The notes under the pieces were generated by a model. It worked only from the letters and a program-made list of their open reading frames with translations, was not told where the DNA came from and ran no database searches. The position numbers were made by a program, and so were the translations under genes. A stretch of DNA of 64,000 bases, from positions 1 through 64,000 of the forward strand of contig NZ_CP014671.1 in assembly GCF_001697225.1 (NCBI RefSeq), in the 5' to 3' direction. Within the stretch, counting starts at the first letter, position 1, and the number at the start of each line of letters is the position of its first letter. Of this stretch, positions 36,426 to 46,211 are shown piece after piece. Origin of the DNA: Immundisolibacter cernigliae (GTDB lineage: Bacteria > Pseudomonadota > Gammaproteobacteria > Immundisolibacterales > Immundisolibacteraceae).

Positions 36426-36630
36426 CACAGTGTCGTGTGCTCCGGACACGGGAGTCAGCAGCGTAACCCAAGGTCCATGTCAGTCTGCATGACACCGGGT
36501 CGGGTCTCGCCGGACCGGTCGTGGCGTGACACCGAAACCGGCTTGCGCATTCGGTGCTTCCGCCGGAGTGATGCCCCGGCACGCGCCGCGCGGCAGCATT
36601 CGCCGGGGACAGGCGCATCCATGCCGCGGT

Positions 36631-36750
36631 TCACACCGCGGACGGACCCTCGCCGCGTGCCGCCGCCAGCAGGTGGGGGATGCGGTCATTGCCCCAGAAC
36701 AGACGCCCGTCGAGCGCGAAGGTGGGCATGCTGAGCACGCCGCCGGCTAG
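36631..36750 (-). pseudogene. C-terminal remnant of a DsbA-family 2-hydroxychromene-2-carboxylate isomerase-like protein
   Basis: Forty codons directly following the nifO stop, in the same frame, read LAGGVLSMPTFALDGRLFWG, then NDRIPHLLAAA, and end at a TGA (36631-36633). The VPTFxxDGxxFWGxDR pattern is the C-terminal signature of HCCA isomerase/DsbA-like proteins. The rest of such a gene is missing. The TAG of nifO separates it from the upstream frame, so only readthrough would express it. It looks like a deletion or recombination scar. Confidence 0.65.
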
Positions 36751-37137
36751 CTAGCGCCGCGAGCAGCCGTCCGGCGCGGCGCTGGCGAAGCGCACGCCGA
36801 GCTGCCGTTCGAGTTCCGCCGCGTCGAAGCCGACCGTGCGCCAGCCAGCCACCTCGATCAGCGGCCGGCGTATCAGCAGTGGCTCGGCCAGCAGCAGGGC
36901 GAGCGCCGTGGCCGCGTCCAGCGTCTGCGGCCGGACGGCGCCGGATTTGACCCGCGGCGCGGCCGGGTTGAGCCACTGCGCCACCGGCCGGTCGCCGAAG
37001 AAAGCCCGCAGACGCTCGGCCGTCCACGGCTCGCTCAGCAGGTCGTGGGCAAGCACCCGGCAGCCGGCGGCTTCGAGCAGGCGCCGCTGGCGGGTGTTGT
37101 TGGCACAGCCCGGCTTTTCGTAGAAGTTCACGAGCAT
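36751..37137 (-). CDS. nifO: NifO, ArsC-like nitrogenase-associated protein
   Basis: A 128-residue ArsC/Spx-fold protein (MLVNFYEKPGCANNTRQRRL, RPLIEVAGWRTVGFDAAEL). This is the nitrogenase-associated family including Azotobacter NifO, reported to influence nitrate effects on nif and FeMo-co supply. The active-site-like Cys is in KPGCANN. It overlaps the draG end by 10 bp. Its C-terminus lies directly against the remnant described at 36631-36750. Confidence 0.87.
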   Translation of the reverse strand: MLVNFYEKPGCANNTRQRRLLEAAGCRVLAHDLLSEPWTAERLRAFFGDRPVAQWLNPAAPRVKSGAVRPQTLDAATALALLLAEPLLIRRPLIEVAGWRTVGFDAAELERQLGVRFASAAPDGCSRR

Positions 37138-38048
37138 CCGATTGTGTCCTGAAGGCGCTCACGGGCGATCCTCAGCAGGCCCTGCACCTGCGCCTCGATG
37201 GCGGTTCTGACCGGTGTTTCAAGGCGCCCCAGCCAGCGGCGCGGGATGGCCCCGACGCCGTAGGTGGCGCCGGCCAGCATGCCGGCCAGCGCGCCGGTGG
37301 TATCGGCATCCTCGCCGCGGTTGACCACGTCGATCAGGCAGCGCTCGAAGCTGTCGGTGCGAAAGTAGCCGTGCAGTACCGTTTGTACGGTTTCCACCAC
37401 CAGGGTGCTGGCGCGGCCGGGGTAGGGCCGGAAGTTGAACTGCCCCCAGGCGGCGATCAGGCGGTTGGCTTCGGCCCGGCAGGCCTTGTGGCCGCCGCCC
37501 AGCAGCAGCGCCTGCAGCATGCGCCCCAGCGCCAGCGCTGCGGCGTCGGACAGCGGGTGGTTGTGCGTGAGGTGGCACTGGGCGAGGGTCCAGTGTTCGA
37601 GCGCGGCGTGGTCGCCCAGGCTGGCCAGCGCCAGCGGCAGGTTGCGCACGGCGGCGCCGTTGCCAGGATCGCCGGCACTGGGCGGCGCGCTCAGGCTGCG
37701 GTCGCCAAGATAGCGCCGCAGACCGCGCCGGCACGTGTGGTCGACATCCACCGGCGTGCCGACCAGCCAGGCGGCCAGCGCCTCGGCCGCTGCGCGTGGC
37801 TCGAAGCCCCCGCCGTCGATGACGCTGGCGCCCAGCGCCAGGCACATCTCGGTGTCGTCGGTCACCTGGCCGGGGCGCAGCTTCAGCCAGCCGCCGCCGC
37901 GCAGGTTGTGATGCACGCCGTAGCTGGCGGCAATCTCGGCCACGCTCATGAACTCCACGGTGGCGCCCAGCGCATCCCCGACCGCGAAGCCAAGGTAGGC
38001 ACCCAGCGCCCGGCGCTCGATGTCCGCCCAGTCGAACGATTCAGCCAC
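37128..38048 (-). CDS. draG: DraG, ADP-ribosyl-[dinitrogen reductase] glycohydrolase
   Basis: A 306-residue ADP-ribosylglycohydrolase. Metal-site motifs are VGDALGATVEF, GQVTDDTEM and NRGEDADTTGALAGMLAGA. DraG removes ADP-ribose from NifH Arg (Arg102 here) and so reactivates nitrogenase after ammonium or dark/energy shifts. The modifying enzyme DraT is not visible anywhere in the window, so either it is encoded elsewhere or this protein serves another ADP-ribosylated target. Confidence 0.88.
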   Translation of the reverse strand: MAESFDWADIERRALGAYLGFAVGDALGATVEFMSVAEIAASYGVHHNLRGGGWLKLRPGQVTDDTEMCLALGASVIDGGGFEPRAAAEALAAWLVGTPVDVDHTCRRGLRRYLGDRSLSAPPSAGDPGNGAAVRNLPLALASLGDHAALEHWTLAQCHLTHNHPLSDAAALALGRMLQALLLGGGHKACRAEANRLIAAWGQFNFRPYPGRASTLVVETVQTVLHGYFRTDSFERCLIDVVNRGEDADTTGALAGMLAGATYGVGAIPRRWLGRLETPVRTAIEAQVQGLLRIARERLQDTIGCS

Positions 38049-38174
38049 CGGCGATCCATGGCCGATGTCCGACAGTCGTGCAACGTGGCGCGCCCTGTGC
38101 GAGCGGGCCGGGCGCCATTGCGCTGGTCTTCGCCGTGCCGGCGAGGCCCGCCGCGGCTGCGCGGCAGGCGCCCG

Positions 38175-38588
38175 TCAACGCACGGCAACCGGAATATGCA
38201 GTTCCGTGCGTCGGCCGAGCTGGCGGTCCACCGCCCGGCGCACGGTTTCCACCGTCAGCGGTTTCCACAGCACCCCGTCCGCGCCGGCGCTGGTCGCCCA
38301 CTCGGCGGCCGTGCCCGCGTCGCGGTCGGCCACCGCCAGCAGCCGGGCACCGCCGCATTCGGTCTTGAGGGCGCTCGGCGCACCGTGCGCGGCCAGCAGG
38401 GCCACGCCGACCAGCAACAGGTCTGGCGTCAGGGGCGAAGTGGCCAGTGCGGCCAGGTCGCTCAGCAGGTGGGTCTCGTTCTCGTCCTGCAGCATGAATT
38501 GCAGGACTGTGGCGGTGATGTCGTCGTCGTCCACCACGAACACGCGCCGGTTCTCCACCGCGCGGGCTGCGTCTACTCCGATTTGCAT
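38175..38588 (-). CDS. Degenerate response-regulator receiver domain protein
   Basis: A 137-residue single receiver-like domain. The N-terminal acidic pocket survives (VFVVDDDDITATVL, with Asp20-21) and so does the KP motif (VLWKPL, Lys109). The phospho-acceptor position in PDLLLVGVALL is Gly61, so Asp is missing. It is therefore a pseudo-receiver, probably a protein-binding module. GGAGG precedes the ATG. It lies 126 bp upstream of draG on the same strand. A link to control of draG or nif is only a guess from location. Confidence 0.78.
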   Translation of the reverse strand: MQIGVDAARAVENRRVFVVDDDDITATVLQFMLQDENETHLLSDLAALATSPLTPDLLLVGVALLAAHGAPSALKTECGGARLLAVADRDAGTAAEWATSAGADGVLWKPLTVETVRRAVDRQLGRRTELHIPVAVR

Positions 38589-38705
38589 GGCTTGCCTCCG
38601 CAAGGCTGTCTGTGCGGGAGCTCCAAGCAAGATTCGAACCGCTTTCAGGTTGTGCACGGGCAGCGCGCCGGATGCGTGGGATGCAACCGCAAGGGGAAGT
38701 GCTGA

Positions 38706-38812
38706 CATAAATCCATCTTGGATTTCTCAGCGCCCGCCATCGCGGGAAAACCTTGTAGGAGCGCAGCTTCGCTGCGCGATGATCGCCCGGCATAGCCGGG
38801 CTCCTACAGTTT
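38706..38812 (+). repeat. REP-like element, family B
   Basis: It contains TTGTAGGAGCGCAGCTTCGC and GCCCGGCATAGCCGGGCTCC, with a leader (ATCCATCTTGGATT) matching the element at 19912-20042. It lies in the 736-bp nifH upstream gap (38589-39324). The segment 38825-39045 holds no recognisable gene. Confidence 0.85.
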
Positions 38813-39045
38813 TCCGATCGCTCACAAAATCAGCAGCTTGCAGCCGCTGCTTTTGGCAGCGCATCCCTACACTGCGGAAACGCTGAGCGTCTCCCAAGGC
38901 GTCTTGCTGCCCGGGCGCCCCATGCCTGATTCGGCGCCGGCATTTTGCGCATGAGCCAGGCCGAGGCAGACAGGGGAGGGCGCAGCGAGGTGTTTAGTTT
39001 GTCCGGCGGCGGGCTGGCTTTGCGGTCTGCGGCCGCGCCGATCGC

Positions 39046-39061
39046 TGTTGTGTTTGTCACA
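39046..39061. promoter_or_regulatory. NifA upstream activator site 1 of nifH
   Basis: TGTTGTGTTTGTCACA is an exact TGT-N10-ACA. Its centre is 29 bp from that of the second site. Confidence 0.85.
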
Positions 39062-39074
39062 CAGCCCACCGCTG

Positions 39075-39090
39075 TGTCGCCTTTCGAACA
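39075..39090. promoter_or_regulatory. NifA upstream activator site 2 of nifH
   Basis: TGTCGCCTTTCGAACA is an exact TGT-N10-ACA, ending 70 bp before the -24 element. Two sites in tandem suggest strong, cooperative activation of the structural operon. Confidence 0.85.
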
Positions 39091-39126
39091 GCCCGTCCGG
39101 CCGTGATTGATTCAAAAAAATAATAT

Positions 39127-39152
39127 TTGATTCAATTGGTTAATTGAATCAA
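39127..39152. promoter_or_regulatory. Perfect 11-bp inverted repeat just upstream of the nifH promoter
   Basis: TTGATTCAATT and AATTGAATCAA flank the spacer GGTT. A further copy of the half-site (TTGATTCAA) lies upstream near 39107. The repeat ends 8 bp before the -24 box, in an AT-rich island of an otherwise GC-rich region. It matches neither FNR (TTGAT-N4-ATCAA) nor IHF exactly. It may be an operator or DNA-bending site. Confidence 0.75.
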
Positions 39153-39159
39153 TCGAGCT

Positions 39160-39175
39160 TGGCACAGCGGTTGCG
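39160..39175 (+). promoter_or_regulatory. Sigma-54 promoter of nifHDK
   Basis: TGGCACAGCGGTTGCG matches the -24/-12 consensus with exact GG-N10-GC. The predicted transcript start is near 39186, giving a leader of about 139 nt before nifH. Confidence 0.92.
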
Positions 39176-39225
39176 TTAAGACCGCCGAGGGACCAGTTTG
39201 GGCGGAAGGCGCGGTCGCAGAATAA

Positions 39226-40230
<1,005 letters not shown>

Positions 40231-40249
40231 GGATCCAGGCAAACGGAAT

Positions 40250-40275
40250 CTGCCCAGGGCGCAAGCCCTGGGCAG
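40250..40275 (+). other. Intercistronic hairpin between nifH and nifD
   Basis: CTGCCCAGGGC and GCCCTGGGCAG form a perfect 11-bp stem with a GCAA tetraloop. No U-tract follows, so it is not a classical terminator. Such hairpins after nifH are known to stabilise the nifH mRNA, giving more NifH than NifDK. Confidence 0.85.
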
Positions 40276-40375
40276 TGCCCTTCGACTCATCCCCACCCGA
40301 TGACGTGCAAAGCCACTGAATCGGCCTGGGTTCAAACAGACATTTCCGTTCCAAGGTTTAGTTAGGAGACCGAAC

Positions 40376-41830
40376 ATGAGCCTGACAGTCGAACAAACCA
40401 AAGAGCGCAACAAGGCGCTCATCGACGAAGTGCTGGAGGTCTATCCGGATAAGACCGCCAAGCGCCGCGGCAAGCATCTGGGCACTTTCGAGGAAGGCAA
40501 GTCCGACTGCGGCGTCAAATCCAACGTCAAGTCCGTGCCTGGCGTGATGACCATTCGCGGCTGCGCCTACGCCGGTTCCAAGGGCGTGGTGTGGGGTCCG
40601 ATCAAGGACATGATCCACATCTCCCACGGCCCGGTGGGTTGCGGCCAGTATTCCTGGGCGGCGCGGCGCAATTACTACATCGGCACCACTGGCGTGGACA
40701 CCTTCGTGACCATGCAGTTCACGTCCGACTTCCAGGAAAAGGACATCGTCTTTGGCGGCGACAAGAAGCTCGCCAAGATCATCGACGAGATCGAGGTACT
40801 GTTTCCGCTCAACCACGGCATCACGGTGCAGTCCGAATGCCCCATCGGTCTGATCGGCGACGACATCGAGGCGGTGTCCAAGGCCAAGTCCAAGGAATAC
40901 GAAGGCAAGACCATCGTGCCGGTGCGCTGCGAGGGCTTTCGCGGCGTGTCGCAGTCGCTGGGCCATCACATCGCCAACGACTCGATCCGCGACTGGGTAT
41001 TCGACAAGCTCGATCCGGACCGTCCGGCGCCGTTCGAGAGCACGCCCTACGACGTCGCCATCATCGGCGACTACAACATCGGCGGCGATGCCTGGTCCTC
41101 GCGCATCCTGCTGGAGGAAATGGGCCTGCGCGTGGTGGCGCAGTGGTCCGGCGATGGCTCCATCGCCGAGCTGGAGAACACGCCCAAGGCGAAACTGAAC
41201 GTGCTGCACTGCTACCGGTCGATGAACTACATCAGCCGGCACATGGAAGAGAAGTACGGGATTCCGTGGGTGGAATACAACTTCTTCGGCCCGACCAAGA
41301 TCGCTGAATCGCTGCGCGAGATCGCCGGTCATTTCGACGACAAGATCAAGGAAGGCGCCGAGCGGGTCATCGCCAAGTATCAACCCCTGATGCAGGCGGT
41401 GATCGACAAGTACCGCCCGCGCCTGGAAGGCAAGAAGGTGATGCTGTTCGTCGGCGGCCTGCGCCCACGGCACGTCATCGGTGCCTACGAGGATCTGGGC
41501 ATGGAGGTGATCGGAACCGGTTACGAGTTCGGCCACAACGACGACTATCAGCGCACCACCCACTATGTGAAGGACGGCACGCTGATCTACGACGACGTCA
41601 CCGGCTATGAGTTCGAGAAGTTCGTCGAGGCGCTGGAGCCCGACCTGGTGGCTTCCGGCATCAAGGAAAAGTACGTCTTCCAGAAGATGGGCTATCCGTT
41701 CCGCCAGATGCACTCCTGGGATTACTCGGGTCCGTATCACGGCTATGACGGCTTTGCCATTTTCGCCCGCGACATGGACATGGCCATCAACAGCCCGGTG
41801 TGGGCGCTGACCAAGACACCCTGGAAATAG
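40376..41830 (+). CDS. nifD: NifD, nitrogenase MoFe protein alpha subunit
   Basis: A 484-residue subunit that holds the FeMo-cofactor. P-cluster ligands Cys63, Cys89 and Cys155 are present ([24 protein letters not shown]), and FeMo-co ligands are the Cys in LHCYRSMNY and the His in [16 protein letters not shown] precedes the ATG. Length and residues match Mo nitrogenase of proteobacteria. Confidence 0.98.
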   Translation: MSLTVEQTKERNKALIDEVLEVYPDKTAKRRGKHLGTFEEGKSDCGVKSNVKSVPGVMTIRGCAYAGSKGVVWGPIKDMIHISHGPVGCGQYSWAARRNYYIGTTGVDTFVTMQFTSDFQEKDIVFGGDKKLAKIIDEIEVLFPLNHGITVQSECPIGLIGDDIEAVSKAKSKEYEGKTIVPVRCEGFRGVSQSLGHHIANDSIRDWVFDKLDPDRPAPFESTPYDVAIIGDYNIGGDAWSSRILLEEMGLRVVAQWSGDGSIAELENTPKAKLNVLHCYRSMNYISRHMEEKYGIPWVEYNFFGPTKIAESLREIAGHFDDKIKEGAERVIAKYQPLMQAVIDKYRPRLEGKKVMLFVGGLRPRHVIGAYEDLGMEVIGTGYEFGHNDDYQRTTHYVKDGTLIYDDVTGYEFEKFVEALEPDLVASGIKEKYVFQKMGYPFRQMHSWDYSGPYHGYDGFAIFARDMDMAINSPVWALTKTPWK

Positions 41831-41836
41831 GAAAGA

Positions 41837-41919
41837 GTAGGGTGGGTCAGGCGCACGGCGCCGTAACCCACCGCTGAAGATTTGGCCGGTTACGCGGCTG
41901 TGCCGCTGAGCCACCCTAC
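41837..41919 (+). repeat. Long imperfect inverted repeat between nifD and nifK
   Basis: GTAGGGTGG at the start (41837-41845) pairs with CCACCCTAC at the end (41911-41919), with internal GCGCACGGCGCCGTAACCCA and GGTTACGCGGCTG segments. It is a mobile intergenic repeat type seen in proteobacteria, inserted within the nifHDK transcript. It ends 18 bp before nifK and leaves the nifK ribosome site (GCAGGAG) intact. Confidence 0.78.
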
Positions 41920-41937
41920 CAATGCAGGAGCATTATC

Positions 41938-43497
41938 ATGAGCCAGAACGCCGACAACGTGGTCGATCATTTCAACCTGTTCCGGAGTCCGGAATACGTG
42001 GACATGTTCAAGACCAAGAAAGAGAACTTCGAAAACGCCGAACCCACCGACCGGGTCGAGGAAATCCGCGAGTGGACCAAGACCTGGGACTACCGGGAAA
42101 AGAACTTCGCCCGCGATTCGCTGACGGTCAACCCGGCCAAGGCCTGCCAGCCGCTGGGCGCGGTGTTCGTCGCAGTGGGTTTTGAAAGCACCCTGCCGTT
42201 CGTGCACGGCTCGCAGGGTTGCGTCGCCTATTACCGCTCGCACTTCTCGCGTCACTTCAAGGAGCCCAGTTCCTGCGTGTCGTCCAGCATGACCGAGGAC
42301 GCGGCGGTATTCGGCGGCCTCAACAACATGATCGACGGCCTGGCCAATGCCTACAGCATGTACAAGCCCAAGATGATCGCCGTGTCCACCACCTGCATGG
42401 CCGAGGTGATCGGCGATGACCTGAACGCCTTCATCAAGAATGCCAAGGAAAAGGGCTCGGTGCCGGAAGAATTCGACGTGCCCTTCGCGCACACCCCGGC
42501 CTTCGTCGGCAGCCACATCACCGGCTACGACAATGCGCTGCTGGGCGTGATCAAGCACTTCTGGGACGGCAAGGCCGGCACCGTGCCGGTGCCCGAGCGC
42601 GTGCCCAATGAGAAGATCAATTTCGTCGGCGGCTTCGACGGCTACACCGTCGGCAACCAGCGCGAAATCAAGCGCATCTTCGACCTGATGGGCGTCGAAC
42701 ACACCCTGCTGTGCGATGCGTCGGACGTGTGGGACACGCCCACCGACGGCGAATTCCGCATGTACGACGGCGGCACCACGCTGGAAGATGCGGCGGCGGC
42801 GCTGAACGCCAAGGCCACCGTCTCGATGCAGGAATACTGCACCAGCAAGACGCTGGAGTTCTGCGCCAGCAAGGGCCAGGAAGTGCTGGCTTTCAACCAC
42901 CCGGTAGGGGTGGCCGGCACCGACCAGTTCCTGATGGGCATCTCCAAGCTCACCGGCAAGGAAATCCCGGAGGCACTCGCCAAGGAACGCGGCCGGTTGG
43001 TGGACGCCATCGCCGACTCCAGCGCCCACATCCACGGCAAGAAGTTCGCCATCTATGGCGATCCGGACCTGTGCTATGGCCTGGCCGCCTTCCTGCTGGA
43101 ACTGGGCGCCGAGCCGACCCACGTACTGGCCACCAACGGCGGCAAGGACTGGGCCGAGAAGATGCAGGCGCTGTTCGACAGCTCGCCCTTCGGTAAGGGC
43201 TGCCATGCCTACGCCGGCAAGGACCTGTGGCACATGCGCTCGCTGCTGTTCACCGAGCCGGTCGACTTCCTGATCGGCAACACCTACGGCAAGTATCTGG
43301 AGCGCGACACCGGCACGCCGCTGATCCGCATCGGCTTCCCGGTGTTCGACCGCCACCACCACCACCGCTACCCGGTGTGGGGCTACCAGGGCGCCATGAA
43401 CGTGCTGGTATGGATCCTGGACAAGATCTTCGACGAGATCGACAAGAACACCATCGTGCCGGCCAAGACCGACTACAGCTTCGACATCATCCGCTGA
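41938..43497 (+). CDS. nifK: NifK, nitrogenase MoFe protein beta subunit
   Basis: A 519-residue subunit. P-cluster ligands Cys70, Cys95 and Cys153 are at exactly the positions known in Azotobacter ([26 protein letters not shown]). It completes the alpha2-beta2 MoFe protein. The C-terminus (YSFDIIR) is canonical. A good intrinsic terminator follows 31 bp downstream, closing the operon. Confidence 0.98.
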   Translation: MSQNADNVVDHFNLFRSPEYVDMFKTKKENFENAEPTDRVEEIREWTKTWDYREKNFARDSLTVNPAKACQPLGAVFVAVGFESTLPFVHGSQGCVAYYRSHFSRHFKEPSSCVSSSMTEDAAVFGGLNNMIDGLANAYSMYKPKMIAVSTTCMAEVIGDDLNAFIKNAKEKGSVPEEFDVPFAHTPAFVGSHITGYDNALLGVIKHFWDGKAGTVPVPERVPNEKINFVGGFDGYTVGNQREIKRIFDLMGVEHTLLCDASDVWDTPTDGEFRMYDGGTTLEDAAAALNAKATVSMQEYCTSKTLEFCASKGQEVLAFNHPVGVAGTDQFLMGISKLTGKEIPEALAKERGRLVDAIADSSAHIHGKKFAIYGDPDLCYGLAAFLLELGAEPTHVLATNGGKDWAEKMQALFDSSPFGKGCHAYAGKDLWHMRSLLFTEPVDFLIGNTYGKYLERDTGTPLIRIGFPVFDRHHHHRYPVWGYQGAMNVLVWILDKIFDEIDKNTIVPAKTDYSFDIIR

Positions 43498-43527
43498 TCA
43501 GCCACTGATCAGCCGGTGCAAGCGATG

Positions 43528-43558
43528 GGCGCGGGGAGCAATCTCCGCGCCTTTTTTT
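43528..43558 (+). terminator. Intrinsic terminator of nifHDK
   Basis: A 10-bp stem (GGCGCGGGGA/TCTCCGCGCC, one G-U pair) with a GCAA loop is followed by seven T residues. It lies 31 bp after the nifK stop. Confidence 0.9.
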
Positions 43559-43576
43559 GTGGGTGGGGTTTTTCCC

Positions 43577-43927
43577 TCAAGTTGATTTCTGTTCGAAGCG
43601 CAGAAAATCGCTCAGGCGCCACGACTCCCTGATCTCGTCGTGCGGCACCAGCAGGTACTTCCACGGCTTGGTGCCTACGTTCGCCGCGTGACCGGTGTTG
43701 TACGGCGGGTCGATGAACACGCACTTCACCCGGCCCGCGAACTCCGCCTCCAGCGCTTTGAGCGCCAGCAGGTTATCGCCGAAGATCAGCCGGTTGTCGA
43801 AGAGATCGCTTTCCGTCACGCGGTGCTTGGCGTGGTACGACATCGAAGGGTCTTCGAGCAGAATGCGCGGCTCCAGCCGGGGCCGGCTCTCCTCGCCTGT
43901 CCATGTGAGTTTGCGTTTTTGCCGCAT
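43577..43927 (-). pseudogene. Relic of a type III restriction-modification locus (Mod start joined to a Res-like end)
   Basis: A 116-codon frame. Codons 1 to about 80 look like the N-terminus of a beta-class type III DNA methyltransferase (NRLIFGDNLLALKALEAEF, then FIDPPYNTG, motif IV). The last 30 codons (VGTKPWKYLLVPHDEI, LSDFLRFE) resemble the end of a type III restriction helicase subunit. An internal deletion seems to have fused the two, leaving neither catalytic part complete. The start overlaps the herA stop, so it belonged to the same operon. The assignment of the tail is less sure. Confidence 0.65.
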
Positions 43928-44991
43928 TATTCTTTAGCAGCTCCTTTACTTTGCCGTCTTAAGCTTTCTACGGCGGCCTTGATTGCACCAGCGTTAGATG
44001 CTTTTTCACCCCACTCGCGCCAGAAATTTTTGGTGAGGCTCAATGGTGTTGCTTTGGGTTTGTCCAGTTTAATGCGTGACGGTAACAGAATTGAATCTCC
44101 AAGAACGATTGCCTCGCCAATGTCCAATAGTGGCAGAACGTCAGCAATACCGGCCATGCTGTCGGGCATCACAGATTTCACCGCTGACTGATCCTGTTCG
44201 TTTGTCAGCCGCAGTGCAATGAAATTGTTGCACTGGCTAAGAATTTTTTTGCTCACATCTGACGGGCGTTGGCTTACCACTAACAACGCAAACCCATACT
44301 TTCGGCCTTCTTTCGCGATGCGCTCGAAGGTGTCAAGCGCACGCTTCGCGGCAGCATCTGCATCAGATCGAACAGGCAGGTACAAATGTGCTTCATCGCA
44401 CACTAGACAAACCGGGGTGCGCGATTCCGCTTGCATCCAAAACTGAACGTCGTAAAGCACTCTCGCCAGGACACTAACAACTGTTGGCAGGACGTCAGAC
44501 GGGACCTCGGAGAAATCAACGACCTTAATTCCAGAGCGCGCCCCGCTTTTTGTCGATAGAAACGACTCGGCAAAAGACTGGAGCCACTCATATGACTCTG
44601 TGGCGGCAGGTGGCTGAAAAAGAAACCCGTATCGCCGGTCCGCGATCTTCGCTTCAAGACGACTAATAAATCTCGTCAGTTTGCCATACCATGGCCCTTG
44701 CTTATCTCTACCAGAAGATCCCGAGACCATCTCTTGGTCGTCGTTCTGCAAGCTTGCCTTGACAGCTTTCAGATCGTATGGAACTGGTGAATCGACCGTA
44801 AACGATGCAAGGACATCCGTTAAATTAAAACCTTCAAGGACTTTTCGCTTTTGTTCAAAGACAAAGTTGGTAAAACGCATCGCCTGATTTGGCGCGTTGT
44901 CATCGCTTCGATCAAGCAACATCGACAGCATTTCTTCCCGATTGAGCAGCCAATGTGGCAAGAACAGACTATGCGGCTTTGGGTCGGCTAG

Positions 44992-46211
44992 GGAAACGCT
45001 GATCAATCCCCCGAAACCAGCGCTATGGACATGACGGCGCTGACGCGTGACCGCCCCTGGGGAAAAACGGCCCGTTTTCGGGTGTGGATCGGGCCAATGT
45101 GCGTGTTCTGGCCGGATATTCCGGTTTTGGGCTCCCTCAGGACGCACGGAGGGTGTGCCGCGCCCGAAGGCGCCAGCCGGCAATCACCACGTTGGCCAGG
45201 CCGAACAGCGTGAACAGCTGCGCCTGGTTCTTGGCCAGCCCCCGGTAACGCGCCTTGCGGTGCTTGAACAGGTTCTTGATGATGTGAAACGGATGCTCGA
45301 CCTTGGCCCGCAGGCTCGCCTTGACCTGTTCGATCCGTTCCTGCAGGCGGCCCAGCGCGTCATCGGGCAGGGCCCGGCGCACGCCCGGGCGCAGCGCCAC
45401 GTGCCAGGTGACCGGCGTGTCCCGATTCTCCGGGCGCTTGGCTACGCCCTGGTAGCCGGCATCGCCCAGCGCGTCCGTTTCCTGCCCGTGCAGCAGGGCG
45501 TGCGCCTGGGTCACGTCGTTGACGTTGGCCGGCGTGGTCAGCACCGTGTGCACCAGCCCCGAGTCCAGGTCGACCCCGATGTGCGCCTTCATGCCAAAGT
45601 GCCACTGGTTCCCCTTCTTGGCCTGATGCATGTCCGGATCGCGCGCCCGGTCGCGGTTCTTGGTCGACGGCGGGGCGGCGATCAGCGTCGCATCCACGAG
45701 GGTGCCCTCACGCAGCAGCAGGCCCTGGCGGGCCAGGTGATCGCGAATCGTCTCGAAGATCACCCGGCTCAGACCCTGATCTTCCAGCAGGCGGCGGAAC
45801 TTCAGCAGCGTGGTCGCATCCGGCGCCGCCTCGCGGGCCAGGTCGATGCCGATGAAGCAGCGGATGGCGTGGCTGTCGTACACGGCGTCCTCGATGCCCT
45901 CGTCCGACAGCCCAAAGCACTGCTGCGCCACGTACATGCGCAGCATGCGCGACAGCCCCAGCGGCGGGCGGCCCGGGCCCTTGCCGGCCGGGTAGAACGG
46001 CGCCAGCGCCGCCTCCAGCTGCGCCCACGGCGTCACCGCCTGCAGCTGCGCCAGGAAGCGCTCGCGGCGCGTCTGCTTCTTCTTGCCGGCGTACTCGAGG
46101 TCGGAAAAGCTCGTTTGCATGACGTCTGCTCACCACCGCTGCGGACCAGGTCACATTGTCTCAGGACCAAGGTCTCATGCCTCCAACGGGAGGGAATAAA
46201 TCAGCGTTTCC
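44992..46211. mobile_element. IS5-family insertion sequence (1220 bp) within herA
   Basis: Terminal inverted repeats begin GGAAACGCTGAT on both ends and agree at 17 of the first 20 positions. Directly outside are CTAG copies (44988-44991 and 46212-46215), the 4-bp target duplication expected for IS5. One transposase gene lies inside. The element looks intact, and the flanking target site can be reconstructed exactly. Confidence 0.93.
45137..46120 (-). CDS. IS5-family DDE transposase
   Basis: A 327-residue transposase. The DDE residues lie in GTLVDATLIAAPP, ALGDAGYQGV and AKVEHPFHIIKNLF; the N-terminal DUF772-like domain is PLGLSRMLRMYVAQQCFGLSD. Length and motifs fit a complete IS5 enzyme. 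It is transcribed in the same direction as the interrupted herA. Its GC content is higher than that of herA, consistent with a later arrival. Confidence 0.95.
   Translation of the reverse strand: MQTSFSDLEYAGKKKQTRRERFLAQLQAVTPWAQLEAALAPFYPAGKGPGRPPLGLSRMLRMYVAQQCFGLSDEGIEDAVYDSHAIRCFIGIDLAREAAPDATTLLKFRRLLEDQGLSRVIFETIRDHLARQGLLLREGTLVDATLIAAPPSTKNRDRARDPDMHQAKKGNQWHFGMKAHIGVDLDSGLVHTVLTTPANVNDVTQAHALLHGQETDALGDAGYQGVAKRPENRDTPVTWHVALRPGVRRALPDDALGRLQERIEQVKASLRAKVEHPFHIIKNLFKHRKARYRGLAKNQAQLFTLFGLANVVIAGWRLRARHTLRAS

Noticed and set aside
38615-38700. Possible tRNA on the minus strand, because of a GGTTCGAATC T-loop-like motif
   Set aside because: The flanking bases do not form acceptor, D or anticodon stems, and the motif lies in the upstream region of the pseudo-receiver gene.
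39127-39152. FNR or IHF box at the nifH inverted repeat
   Set aside because: The half-sites resemble TTGAT, but the spacing to ATCAA is 16 rather than 4 bases, and the IHF consensus fails at TTR. It is reported as an unknown palindrome instead.
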